Source of the DNA: Phycisphaerae bacterium
GTDB lineage: Bacteria; Planctomycetota; Phycisphaerae; Sedimentisphaerales; Anaerobacaceae
Reading direction: 5' to 3'
Assembly: GCA_016782865.1 (NCBI GenBank)
Contig: JADHXR010000045.1
Location: 1 to 46,454, forward strand
Length of the DNA: 46,454 nt
Part shown: piece by piece, positions 15,537 to 24,322 of the stretch
Layout: every line of letters begins with the position of its first letter
Numbering within the stretch: position 1 is the stretch's first letter
Notes under the pieces: generated by a model
What the model was told of the DNA's origin: nothing
Databases searched by the model: none
The model's input: the letters and a program-made list of their open reading frames with translations, nothing else
Made by a program: the position numbers and the translations under genes

Positions 15537-16859
15537 TTACATTGACAGTCTTCTGCGGCCCTTCTTGATGGCCGCTTTGCGTACCGGCGATGTAATCTCG
15601 AACACCGCGTCCCACATCGCCTCTGTCTGCTGGGTCCACTGGCATCGGCGCCGGCTCATGGCGGTTTTCGCCGCCTCGTAAAGCCTGCCTTTGCCGAAAC
15701 CCTTGGTCACAATTCCCTCGATAAACCATCCGAAAGACGGGATGTGCTTTGGCAGCGGCTTGCCCGTGGCCATAATAAGCGCCATCGCCCCGACATACGA
15801 ACCCGTATTCAACAGGGTCCCGATCGACGTCTTCGCGTGGTCCCCGATCAGCGAGCCGACCTTGGTCGAACCGGTATCGATGGAGCGCCGGCCGTCCAGC
15901 ATCACCGAGACATTCGAATAATCGTTCTTCAGGTCGCTGTTTGTCGTGAGCGCTCCGAGGTTGACCCACTCGCCGACATAGCTGTGGCCGAGGAAGCCGT
16001 CGTGGTATTTGTTGGAATAGCCGTGTATGATCGACTCTTCAACCTCGCCGCCGACTCGGCAGAAATCCCCGATGCTGTTGCCCTCACGGCACTTGGCGCC
16101 GAGCAAAAGCGAATTCTTGCCGATATAACAAGGCCCTTCGACCCGGCTGAAGGGGTGAATCTCGGCCCCTTCGTCGATGTAGATCGGCCCGTGCTCGGCA
16201 TCCAAGGTCACCATCGGATGGACCTTTGCTCCAGGCGCCACGTAGACATCCTTCTTACTGCCCCTGATCGCAAGCGGTTCTTCCACATTTCCTTCAATTC
16301 CACTTCGCCCGGCCACCGCAAACTCAGTTGCTATCTCCTCGCAATTGGCCAATACGAGATCCCAGGTGTATTCCCAGGTGGACAGCTCGCACTTGACGTT
16401 TGGCAGACTCGCCTTGGCCGAGGCAACGAATTGGTCGATACTGCCCGCCGTCAGCCCACCGACATCTTTTTCGCTGATTCTGGAGTAAAGCACCTGCCCC
16501 TGCTCATTGATCCCGATTTCGCTCGGACCCTTGGCTTTAACACCTGCTTCCGCAGGGGGAGCCTGCCCCCCCGCAAGCGCGGGGTCAAAATTCGCTGCCT
16601 TTACCGAAGGATCTACTAAAAGCAAATCATCACCAGCCAGCATCGTCACGTCATTCACCGGCTTTTCAACCTGCGTCCTATAATAGGTCGCCATATAATC
16701 AGGAACGAAATACGCAATTTCATCAGGGTTGATCTTGGCAATCAGCTTGTCCTCGAGCGAACTGAAGCCGCAACGAAGCTCCCAGATAGGACGCCCCAGC
16801 ACCAGGGGATAGAAGTTGCTCCTGTTCTCACGCAGACTGTCGATCAGAATCAACCGCAT
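15537..16859 (-). CDS. GlmU-like sugar nucleotidyltransferase with left-handed beta-helix
   Basis: About 440 residues: an N-terminal nucleotidyltransferase-like domain (MRLILIDSLRENRSNFYPL..RPIWELRCG) of the putative sugar nucleotidyltransferase (NTP_transf_4) type, and a C-terminal hexapeptide-repeat domain (GPCYIGKNSLLLGAKCREGNSIGDFCRVGGEVEESII, written here in part). ATG 16859 follows AAGGAG; an earlier TTG one codon upstream is less likely. The protein may make or acylate a UDP-sugar. An in-frame GC palindrome (16543-16584) adds a Gly/Pro/Ala-rich linker near residue 100, between the domains. The ACP gene starts 20 bases downstream, so the two are probably co-transcribed. Confidence 0.82.
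   Translation of the reverse strand: MRLILIDSLRENRSNFYPLVLGRPIWELRCGFSSLEDKLIAKINPDEIAYFVPDYMATYYRTQVEKPVNDVTMLAGDDLLLVDPSVKAANFDPALAGGQAPPAEAGVKAKGPSEIGINEQGQVLYSRISEKDVGGLTAGSIDQFVASAKASLPNVKCELSTWEYTWDLVLANCEEIATEFAVAGRSGIEGNVEEPLAIRGSKKDVYVAPGAKVHPMVTLDAEHGPIYIDEGAEIHPFSRVEGPCYIGKNSLLLGAKCREGNSIGDFCRVGGEVEESIIHGYSNKYHDGFLGHSYVGEWVNLGALTTNSDLKNDYSNVSVMLDGRRSIDTGSTKVGSLIGDHAKTSIGTLLNTGSYVGAMALIMATGKPLPKHIPSFGWFIEGIVTKGFGKGRLYEAAKTAMSRRRCQWTQQTEAMWDAVFEITSPVRKAAIKKGRRRLSM
16543..16584. repeat. GC-rich double hairpin inserted in a coding region
   Basis: CCTGC/GCAGG (16543-16547, 16552-16556) and CCCCGC/GCGGGG (16569-16574, 16579-16584) form two adjacent stems. The block encodes a low-complexity LAGGQAPPAEAG linker in the GlmU-like protein. 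It resembles REP-type palindromes normally found between genes. Confidence 0.65.
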
Positions 16860-17137
16860 CAAGGCTCCTTATTTCAATTCCAGGTCAAAGATTCACACAA
16901 AACGAGGCTTTTCAGTACTGATACTCAACGATGAACCGGGGATTTTACCAGAAAGACGCACTGGCGTCCACTGCAAAGCCAATCCAAAAGATAGAAATTA
17001 TTTCCGGACAAATTCGGTGAGAAAGATAGGATACGGACTGCAATCGGTATCTAATTGACTTGCACAACTCAATCTGCGCGTTAACCGGATTTGCCAAAAT
17101 CTCTGACGATACGAGACGCCGTACCGGGCCAGTGACT

Positions 17138-18610
17138 CTATTGGGCTGTGAAGCGGTCCTCATTGAGAATATCGCCGTCTACGCTGTGATGTCGGAATGT
17201 CACGGCTGGCTTGCCCTGGGAGCGGTCCACCGTAACAGCGAGGAATCCTCCGGTCACTTTGAGGTACCTGTGCTCGGGGTATCGCTGGTCGTTGGTCCAT
17301 CCGCCGGCGTGTTTGTCGCTGGCCGGGCCGCATGAATATTCCCTGACGCCGGTGGCCTTGTCTACCGAGACGTATTGCCAGTGGCGGTCTCCGCAGATGA
17401 CGTATATGTTCTTCTGTTTCGAGAGGAACTCTCTGATCTCATTGCCTTCGTGCTGGAAATCTTTGTTTGAGTGGTTGTCATGCTTGTTGGCCCGATCGGG
17501 TCCGACCACTGGAGTCGGGCTGATAAGGATCCGAAACGATGCGTCCGATTCCCGAACGGTTCGCTTGAACCATGCCTTTTGCTTTTGGCCCCAGATTGTC
17601 TTGTCGGGGCCGTCCGGCATCGTATTAGGACTGCGATAATCACGCCCCTCGACGAGCCATATCTGGAGGTCCTTGCCCCATCGAAAGGTGCGCCATGTCC
17701 GATCTCCCATCGGCACCTGCTCGCCGAACACCGCCAGGCCCTGCTCGAATGTGAAATCTCCCATGAACCTCGTCTTCCTGGTGGGCCAGCAATCGTTCAT
17801 CCACGTGTCGTGATCGTCCTTGATAAAATAGCTCGCAACCTGGCGATGGAATTCCACGTTGGTGGCCAGACTGTACATCCGCGCCCAATGCCAGCGGGCC
17901 AACGGCAGGGTCTTGGCCAGTTTGTCATAGTAGACGATATCACCGGTGTGGACGAAAAAGCTGGGATCGAGCTTAAGCATGGTGCCATAGATCTTGTACC
18001 CACCGCCGACGGCATCCTGATCCGGATACGCCTGCCCCGTCGAGACGGTGAAGACGACCCGTTCGGATTGATCGCCGCGAGGCGCTGTTCTGAATCCGCC
18101 TTCTACCACGCTGCCCGCGTCTGTCCCCGCCTCCACGCGCACCTGATACCTCGCGCTAGGCTGGAGGCCGGTCAATTTGAATTGACATGTATAGTCTCGT
18201 TTTGGGTCCACGGCGCGCCAACCGGTTGGCCTCCAATCGGAGGCTCCCGCGAGTTTGTACTGGACCCTGATCTTCCCCGATGCTCCAGGGGCGGCCCCTT
18301 CAATCGTTTCAATCGTCGAACCATCGGGAAACTCAACGACGCACTCGGCGTCAGGCCTTCCGCTGCCGCGCCTCTCAGACAACCTGCCGGCCGCCGGATC
18401 ACGATAGAGAACCTTGGGCATCGGTGCGTCCGATCCCACCCGTTCACGGTTCTGTGTCAGACGCGTCCAGACAATCGCCGAACTGTCAGTCACTTCCCCT
18501 ATCTTAATGCCGGTAGCCTGGTAGGGACGTGCGGACAAAGCCCTGCCACCACCAAACATGGTCAACAGAACTAACACCAATACGGTCTTTGTAATGTGTC
18601 TCAGACTCAT
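17138..18610 (-). CDS. PhoD-like metallophosphatase (alkaline phosphatase D family)
   Basis: 490 residues with a Sec signal peptide (MSLRHITKTVLVLVLLTMFGGGRALSA, shown for position only). An N-terminal fibronectin-like PhoD_N domain (GIKIGEVTDSSAIVWTRLTQN) is followed by a calcineurin-like catalytic domain with HTGDIVYYDKL, KDDHDTWMNDCW and CGDRHWQY, which hold the metal-binding Asp and His residues. It acts outside the cytoplasm on phosphodiesters or monoesters. AAAGGA precedes ATG 18610. It is divergently oriented to the next operon and seems monocistronic. A specific phosphate-starvation box was not seen. Confidence 0.88.
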   Translation of the reverse strand: MSLRHITKTVLVLVLLTMFGGGRALSARPYQATGIKIGEVTDSSAIVWTRLTQNRERVGSDAPMPKVLYRDPAAGRLSERRGSGRPDAECVVEFPDGSTIETIEGAAPGASGKIRVQYKLAGASDWRPTGWRAVDPKRDYTCQFKLTGLQPSARYQVRVEAGTDAGSVVEGGFRTAPRGDQSERVVFTVSTGQAYPDQDAVGGGYKIYGTMLKLDPSFFVHTGDIVYYDKLAKTLPLARWHWARMYSLATNVEFHRQVASYFIKDDHDTWMNDCWPTRKTRFMGDFTFEQGLAVFGEQVPMGDRTWRTFRWGKDLQIWLVEGRDYRSPNTMPDGPDKTIWGQKQKAWFKRTVRESDASFRILISPTPVVGPDRANKHDNHSNKDFQHEGNEIREFLSKQKNIYVICGDRHWQYVSVDKATGVREYSCGPASDKHAGGWTNDQRYPEHRYLKVTGGFLAVTVDRSQGKPAVTFRHHSVDGDILNEDRFTAQ

Positions 18611-18709
18611 CGGAACATCCTTTCTTAAAGACTATTTCGTTTTCCACAGCTACTGTATCAGAACCGCCGCGAAAATAAAGACGTTTCTGTGCAGGCGTCC
18701 CGTGCGTTC

Positions 18710-18737
18710 TTGTCATTGCCGAAGAATGTGATATACT
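18710..18737 (+). promoter_or_regulatory. sigma-70-type promoter of the propeller/HDAC/MBOAT operon
   Basis: TTGTCA (18710-18715) and TATACT (18732-18737) are separated by 16 bases, both close to consensus, about 45 bases before ATG 18783. This is the best start point for the six-gene run to 25504. Confidence 0.6.
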
Positions 18738-18782
18738 TATCGGCAAATAGTCAACGTATGTGGTTAGGCAGGCTGAGGCACT

Positions 18783-19868
18783 ATGACAAAGCAATTCAAG
18801 ATCACAGGCAATAGATTATCCCAAGCGGGGATCGCGGTACTGCTGCTGCTTCTGCTGGCTCCGGGGGCTGTTAAGGATGCATTTGGCGAGCCGCAGACCC
18901 AAGAAAGGGTGAGGGTAAAAAGAGCCCCCTCTTCGCGGGCGGAGATGAATCTCGCAGATATCCCTTTCAAGATTCTGTTCGAAACCTACCGCAGGACCGA
19001 TGGCAGGGAGAACTGGGAACTCTTCCAGATAAACGCCGATGGTTCTGATCCGGTCAATCTCACTGAGACCCCGGACCTTGACGAGATGTATGCGCACGCA
19101 TCTGCCGACGGCACGAAGATATGTTTTGTCGCCGATGAAGGAACGGGCAGAAGAAGGCTTCGGAACGTCTATTACATGAACATCGACGGGACCGGGCGGG
19201 TCAAAGTCGCCCGGAACGCGCGACAGCCGTGCTGGAGCCCTGACGGCAAGACTATCGCTTATCTAAAGGGCGAGTATGAGCGCTACAGCACGAGAGAGTA
19301 TGCAACGTCGGAGCTTTTCTTCTACGACCTCCAGACCCGGCAGCACAAACCGCATCCGAACACAACCTTGCATCATATTTACGCCATCTGCTGGTCGCCC
19401 GACAGCAAATGGTTTCTCGGCGCCGTCCATGGAGGGATGGGCTACAGTGATACGATACTGGCTTTCGACGCCGATGGAACACGCACGTTCGATCTGGCGC
19501 GATGGGGAGTCAAGGGGTGCAGGCCCGACATTAGTGTCGACGGCATGAAAATGGCGTGGGGTGAGACAGACTGGGACTTGTGCCTGGGTGATATCGACCT
19601 CTCGGGCCGCTCGCCTCGGGTATTGAATGTACACAAAGTCGTCGGGTGCCGGCGTTCGGAGAAGGTTTATCACGTCGATTTGTCGCCGGACAAGAAGTAT
19701 ATCGTTTTCAGCTATGGCCCCGGGGAAGGCGGACAACAGGTAGGCGGCAAAGCGAGAGGCTGGAATTTGTGCGTTAGCGATCTAACAGGAAAATGGGTCA
19801 GAATTACCACCGACGGGCTCCACTACAAGGAGCCTGACTGGATACCGATCCGGCCAGCGGAACCGTGA
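18783..19868 (+). CDS. secreted TolB-like beta-propeller protein, paralogue 1
   Basis: 361 residues with a signal peptide (hydrophobic core AGIAVLLLLLLAPGA). The body is built of PD40/TolB-type blades: INADGSDPVNLTETPD, YPHASADGTK-like segments, MNIDGTGRVKVARNARQPCWSPDGKTIAYL, CWSPDSKWFL and DLSPDKKYIVFSYGPG. Such propellers bind proteins or glycans in the periplasm; no catalytic residues are evident. GAGG lies 5 bases before ATG. It is followed 40 bases later by a close paralogue, so the pair is a tandem duplication. Confidence 0.85.
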   Translation: MTKQFKITGNRLSQAGIAVLLLLLLAPGAVKDAFGEPQTQERVRVKRAPSSRAEMNLADIPFKILFETYRRTDGRENWELFQINADGSDPVNLTETPDLDEMYAHASADGTKICFVADEGTGRRRLRNVYYMNIDGTGRVKVARNARQPCWSPDGKTIAYLKGEYERYSTREYATSELFFYDLQTRQHKPHPNTTLHHIYAICWSPDSKWFLGAVHGGMGYSDTILAFDADGTRTFDLARWGVKGCRPDISVDGMKMAWGETDWDLCLGDIDLSGRSPRVLNVHKVVGCRRSEKVYHVDLSPDKKYIVFSYGPGEGGQQVGGKARGWNLCVSDLTGKWVRITTDGLHYKEPDWIPIRPAEP

Positions 19869-19908
19869 GAAAATGCAAATATCAAATATCAAAATTAAGG
19901 AGACTAAA

Positions 19909-20991
19909 ATGGCAAGTAGGTTCTACACAGCGGCAAAAAGCGTATCGGTGCAAGTTTCATGTGTTCTTTTCTCTCTTTTGCTAAGTCTCTTCTGGGCAAA
20001 CGCAGACGTGTGCAATGCACAATCGGCAGGCGAACTAAAGCTCGTTCTGACTCCCTTACCGCGAACGGAATTCAAGTTGAAGGAAATCCGCTGCAAGATC
20101 GTGTACGAAACCTTCCGAGAAACCAACGGCAAGGAGAACTGGGAGCTGTACCTGATAAACGCCGACGGATCCGACCCGACCAATCTTACCAATACGCCCG
20201 ACGCAGACGAGATGTACCCCCACGCTTCACCCGACGGCACGAAGGTCTGCTGTGTCGTCGATGAAATGGTGAACAACAGAAAGGTCAGAAACGTCTATTT
20301 TATGAACATCGACGGGACCGGACGGATGAAGGTCGCCGACAACGCCCGTCAGCCCTGCTGGGGACCCGACGGCAAAACCATCGCGTACCTGCCTGCGGAA
20401 GTCGAACCCTACACGATCAAAGACTTCGCCACGAAGGGTCTTGTCTTCTACGACGTAGAGACCCGTAAACATAGAGAACACCCGAACAAGAACTTGCATC
20501 ATCTCTACAATATCTCCTGGTCGCCCGACGGCAAGTGGTTCTTGGCCACCGTCCACGGAGGAATGGATTTCAGTCACGCCATACTGGCCTTCAAGGTCGA
20601 CGGAACCAGTATTTACGATTTGACCAAGTTCGGAGTCACCGGCTGCAGACCTGACTTCAGTTCGGACGGCAGGCGGATAACATGGGGGCTGACCGACTGG
20701 GATCTGTGTACGGCTGACATCGACCTGACATCCGGCGAGCCTCAGGTTACGAATGTCCGCTGCGTTGTGAAGTGTGAGAAAGAATACGAAGTCTATCACA
20801 CCGACTTTTCACCCAGGGGAAGATACCTCACGTTCAGCTACGGTCCCGAGGCCGTCGAGATGGTGGGCGGCAAAGCACCTGGCTGGAATATCTGCGTGAC
20901 CGATCTGACGGGTAAGTGGGTGGTAATCACCACCGACGGCAACCACAACAAAGAACCTGATTGGGTTCCTTGCCAAACATCGAGCAACTAA
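19909..20991 (+). CDS. secreted TolB-like beta-propeller protein, paralogue 2
   Basis: 360 residues with a signal peptide and the same blade order as the preceding gene (INADGSDPTNLTNTPDADEMYPHAS, in part; MNIDGTGRMKVADNARQPCWGPDGKT, in part; DLTGKWVVITTDG). Most of the mature protein is alignable residue by residue. ATG 19909 is preferred because AAGGAG lies 7 bases upstream; an in-frame ATG at 19873 lies in AT-rich spacer. Roles as in paralogue 1; divergence concentrates at the N-terminus. Confidence 0.85.
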   Translation: MASRFYTAAKSVSVQVSCVLFSLLLSLFWANADVCNAQSAGELKLVLTPLPRTEFKLKEIRCKIVYETFRETNGKENWELYLINADGSDPTNLTNTPDADEMYPHASPDGTKVCCVVDEMVNNRKVRNVYFMNIDGTGRMKVADNARQPCWGPDGKTIAYLPAEVEPYTIKDFATKGLVFYDVETRKHREHPNKNLHHLYNISWSPDGKWFLATVHGGMDFSHAILAFKVDGTSIYDLTKFGVTGCRPDFSSDGRRITWGLTDWDLCTADIDLTSGEPQVTNVRCVVKCEKEYEVYHTDFSPRGRYLTFSYGPEAVEMVGGKAPGWNICVTDLTGKWVVITTDGNHNKEPDWVPCQTSSN

Positions 20992-21035
20992 GCGACGGCA
21001 AAATCCAGATAGTGTCCGTGAAGGAAGCACAGCGA

Positions 21036-21911
21036 ATGCGATTGAACAAAGCAATAGCGGCGACTTGTCTTTTGACGATGATATTTGCGATCTACCCGGG
21101 CTGCCGCCGAACCGAGGATACCGGCAGTGCGCCCGATGCGATCACAACACAATCCGGCCTCGAAATGGTCGCAATCGGCGGCGGTTGGTTCGAGATGGGA
21201 AGCAGCGAAGGGAGCGACGACGAATCCCCCGTGCATAAGGTATGGGTCAGCCCTTTTTGGATGGACCGATACGAAGTCGTCCAGGAGCAATTCAAAAAGT
21301 TTCAGTTCCCGGACCCGTCCCATTTCAAGAATCCGAAGAATCCTCTGGATCAGATTAACTGGACGGATGCAACGATGTACTGCAACGAGCGATCGCTCGC
21401 TGAGGGCCTGGAGCCTTGCTACGACGAGGAAACCTGGGACTGCAATTTCGCAGCCAACGGGTACAGACTCCCCACGGAAGCCGAATGGGAGTACGCCTGC
21501 CGGGCGGGGACAGATTCACAGTACAGCTTCGGCAGGGCCATCCAAAAACTCAAAGCCCATGCATGGTTTGCCGACAATTCGTCCGGCAAAACCCATCCGG
21601 TAGGGCTAAAGCAGCCCAATCCGTGGGGACTCTACGACATGCACGGAAACGTATCGGAATGGTGCAGTGATTTCTATGTCGAGGATTATTACAAGCAAAG
21701 CTCCGAGAGAGATCCAAGGGGACCGGCGAAAGGACAGGAAAGAGTCCTGCGGGGCGGCGCCTGGAACTCCACCGCCGACAGTTGTCGATCAACCTATCGT
21801 ACGAGCGATCCTTCTATCAACGACACGTGCCTGGCCAGCGACGCCATAGGGTTTCGCTGTGTAAGAAATGCGCCCAACAACGTATCAAGTGAACCAACCA
21901 TAGATGAGTGA
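21036..21911 (+). CDS. FGE-sulfatase (SUMF1-fold) lipoprotein
   Basis: About 291 residues with a lipoprotein signal (LLTMIFAIYPGC). The SUMF1/formylglycine-generating fold is obvious: GLEMVAIGGGWFEMGSSEGS, NWTDATMYCNERS, YRLPTEAEWEYACRAGT, WGLYDMHGNVSEWCSDFY, RVLRGGAWN and IGFRCVRN. The two cysteines that do the chemistry in genuine FGE are not at their expected places (only DSCRSTYR and the terminal FRC remain), so this is probably a binding or non-oxidase member. AAGGA precedes ATG 21036. The following gene overlaps its stop by 8 bases. Confidence 0.87.
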   Translation: MRLNKAIAATCLLTMIFAIYPGCRRTEDTGSAPDAITTQSGLEMVAIGGGWFEMGSSEGSDDESPVHKVWVSPFWMDRYEVVQEQFKKFQFPDPSHFKNPKNPLDQINWTDATMYCNERSLAEGLEPCYDEETWDCNFAANGYRLPTEAEWEYACRAGTDSQYSFGRAIQKLKAHAWFADNSSGKTHPVGLKQPNPWGLYDMHGNVSEWCSDFYVEDYYKQSSERDPRGPAKGQERVLRGGAWNSTADSCRSTYRTSDPSINDTCLASDAIGFRCVRNAPNNVSSEPTIDE

Positions 21912-22893
21912 GAATCAAACGAAGAGTGCAACTAAGACAGGATTTGTCTACGACGACATCTATCTCGAGCACAAGACCACGCCCGGTCATCCGGAAAGGC
22001 CGGAAAGACTCGTCGAAATAATCGAGAGGCTGAAGGCCGAGGGGATGTACTCTCAATTGGTCGAACTAAAGCCCACCAGAGCCGGGCTCAATTGGATCGA
22101 GACTGTTCACTCGCCTGACTACATCGAGCGAGCCAAGCGCAGTTGCGACAAGGGAGCCGGCTACCTTGATTCTCTGGATGTCCCCATATCCGACAGGTCA
22201 TATGAAGCGGCGGTCATGGCGGCCGGAGGCATGCTCGCCGCGGTCGACGCCGTGACCGAAAAGAAGGCCGCCAACGCATTCTGTGCCGTTCGACCGCCCG
22301 GTCATCACGCACTTGAGAACCGGGCAATGGGGTTTTGTATCTTCAACAATATCGCCATCGGCGCCAGATACATTCAAAAGAAATACGGCTTGTCGAACGT
22401 GCTGATCGTGGACTGGGACGTGCACCACGGAAACGGAACTCAGGCAACGTTCTACGACGACCCAACGGTGTTGTATTTCAGTGTGCATCAGTACCCTTTC
22501 TATCCGGGGACGGGAAGCCGGGCGGAGAGAGGCGAGGGCAAGGGCTTGGATTACACTATCAACGTCCCCTTACCCGCCGGTTCCGGCGACAGTGTTTATC
22601 TTGATGCCTTCGAAAAAGAGCTGAAACCTGCGGCTCTTCATTTCTCGCCTGATTTTGTGCTCATCTCCGCCGGCTTCGACGCCCACGAGAACGACCTGCT
22701 CGGTCAGATGGCCGTCACCGCCGAAGGATTCGCCAAGCTAACCGAGATCGTCAAAGCGATCGCTCTCAAATGCTGCCAGGGCCGTCTGGTCTCCACACTT
22801 GAGGGAGGTTATCATCTGGGAGGTCTGGCTGCCTCGGTAGAGTCACACATCCGCGTCTTGATGAAGGACCCCGCTTCGCGGGAACCCAAGTAG
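21904..22893 (+). CDS. histone deacetylase-family amidohydrolase (AcuC/acetylpolyamine type)
   Basis: 329 residues, one arginase/deacetylase-fold domain. Active-site motifs are complete: RPPGHHALENRAMGFC (two His), DWDVHHGNGT (zinc Asp and His), SAGFDAHENDLLGQM (zinc Asp) and EGGYHLGG (transition-state Tyr). Bacterial members remove acetyl groups from polyamines, acetoin-related proteins or other small amides. ATG overlaps the previous stop and the MBOAT gene begins 11 bases after its end, so it is embedded in an operon for acyl-group transfer at the envelope. Confidence 0.92.
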   Translation: MSENQTKSATKTGFVYDDIYLEHKTTPGHPERPERLVEIIERLKAEGMYSQLVELKPTRAGLNWIETVHSPDYIERAKRSCDKGAGYLDSLDVPISDRSYEAAVMAAGGMLAAVDAVTEKKAANAFCAVRPPGHHALENRAMGFCIFNNIAIGARYIQKKYGLSNVLIVDWDVHHGNGTQATFYDDPTVLYFSVHQYPFYPGTGSRAERGEGKGLDYTINVPLPAGSGDSVYLDAFEKELKPAALHFSPDFVLISAGFDAHENDLLGQMAVTAEGFAKLTEIVKAIALKCCQGRLVSTLEGGYHLGGLAASVESHIRVLMKDPASREPK

Positions 22894-22904
22894 AAGGACA
22901 CTGA

Positions 22905-24281
22905 ATGTACTTCCACACCTGGCCTTTCCTGATATTCTTCCTCATTGTCTACCCGACGTATCTGGCCGTGAAAAGAACCAAGCTGCGACTGCCCGTGCTG
23001 CTGGCCGCCTCCTACTTCTTCTACGCATGGCTAAATCCGCTATATCTGGTTCTCATCGCCTATTCGACCACCCTCGACTATTGCGTCGTCATGAGAATGG
23101 CAAAAAGCCCTCGCAGAAAATCATGGCTCGCGATCAGTATTGCAAACAATCTCGGCCTGCTGGGCTTTTTCAAGTACGGCGCATTTGTCACCGACAATGT
23201 GAACCTTCTCTTGTCGTCATTGAACATCCCGTACGAAGTTCCCTCGCCCGGAATGCTCCTGCCCGTAGGTTTGTCCTTTTACATCTTCCAGTCGCTGAGC
23301 TATACCATTGATTACTACCGCGGCAACGTCGAAAGGGAGACGAGTCTCATAAGGTATGCCACTTTCGTCGCACTTTTCCCCCGACTGCTAGCCGGGCCTA
23401 TCGAAAGAGCGAAGAACCTTCTGCCTCAGTTGCACAAAACGCCCAAAGTCTGCGCACAGGATATCACCGACGGTCTTTCGCTGTTTGTCGTTGGCTTGTT
23501 CAAGAAAGTAGCACTTGCCGACTATCTGGCCCTCTATGTCAACAAGGTCTACGCCGCGCCCGATCAGTTTCAATCAGCCGCCCTGATCCTGGCCACATTC
23601 CTGTTTGCTTGGCAGATATACTTCGACTTCAGCGGCTACACCGACATGGCGCGAGGCGTAGCACGGATGATGGGCTTTCGCCTGATGCTGAACTTCAACA
23701 ACCCGTATCTGGCCGCAAGCCTCGGAGACTTCTGGTCGAGATGGCATATAAGTCTCTCCACCTGGTTCAAGGATTACCTGTACATTCCTCTCGGCGGAAA
23801 TCGCAAAGGAACGTTCAACACCTACAGAAACATGTTCCTGGTCATGGTGATCTCAGGCCTGTGGCACGGCGCGGCCTGGACGTTTGTCATCTGGGGCGCG
23901 CTGCATGCCCTCGGGCGCTTCTTCACGCGCGAATTGGAAAGAACTACCTTCTACAAAGAAAAGGTCCCGAGATTGGTCAAACAGCTCTTCGTGTTCGCCT
24001 TCGTCACCTTCGCCTGGATATTCTTTAGAGCCGAGAGCATCGGCGACGCCTGGATAATTGTAACAAGGATATTCAGCTCAGGATGGGCGAATCCCTGTTG
24101 TCCCGTGCTGGCTTTGGCCCTTGTCTTTGCTGTGTGGCTTTATCAGTATGCTTATGAATCCGAGGTCAAGTGGGTCCTCGAGCTGAGGCCCGTACGAGTG
24201 GGAATCGTCGTCGCCATGATTCTCTACTTAGCCGTTTTTGCTCCATCGAGCGGCCAGGCGTTTATCTATTTGCAGTTTTGA
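22905..24281 (+). CDS. MBOAT O-acyltransferase, AlgI-like
   Basis: 458 residues, polytopic. Features of the AlgI/PatA branch are present: MYFHTWPFLIFFLIVYP start, FFKYGAFVTDN, LPVGLSFYIFQSLSYTID, GDFWSRWHISLSTWFKDYLYIPLGGNRKG (shown in part), and the catalytic His in GLWHGAAWTF. It moves acetyl or another acyl group across the membrane to an exopolysaccharide or peptidoglycan acceptor. The next gene encodes a membrane-anchored SGNH protein, the usual partner that completes the transfer. Confidence 0.93.
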   Translation: MYFHTWPFLIFFLIVYPTYLAVKRTKLRLPVLLAASYFFYAWLNPLYLVLIAYSTTLDYCVVMRMAKSPRRKSWLAISIANNLGLLGFFKYGAFVTDNVNLLLSSLNIPYEVPSPGMLLPVGLSFYIFQSLSYTIDYYRGNVERETSLIRYATFVALFPRLLAGPIERAKNLLPQLHKTPKVCAQDITDGLSLFVVGLFKKVALADYLALYVNKVYAAPDQFQSAALILATFLFAWQIYFDFSGYTDMARGVARMMGFRLMLNFNNPYLAASLGDFWSRWHISLSTWFKDYLYIPLGGNRKGTFNTYRNMFLVMVISGLWHGAAWTFVIWGALHALGRFFTRELERTTFYKEKVPRLVKQLFVFAFVTFAWIFFRAESIGDAWIIVTRIFSSGWANPCCPVLALALVFAVWLYQYAYESEVKWVLELRPVRVGIVVAMILYLAVFAPSSGQAFIYLQF

Positions 24282-24322
24282 CAGGCTTCAATGATATCTC
24301 TGGCGTAATGAGGTGAGAGGTA

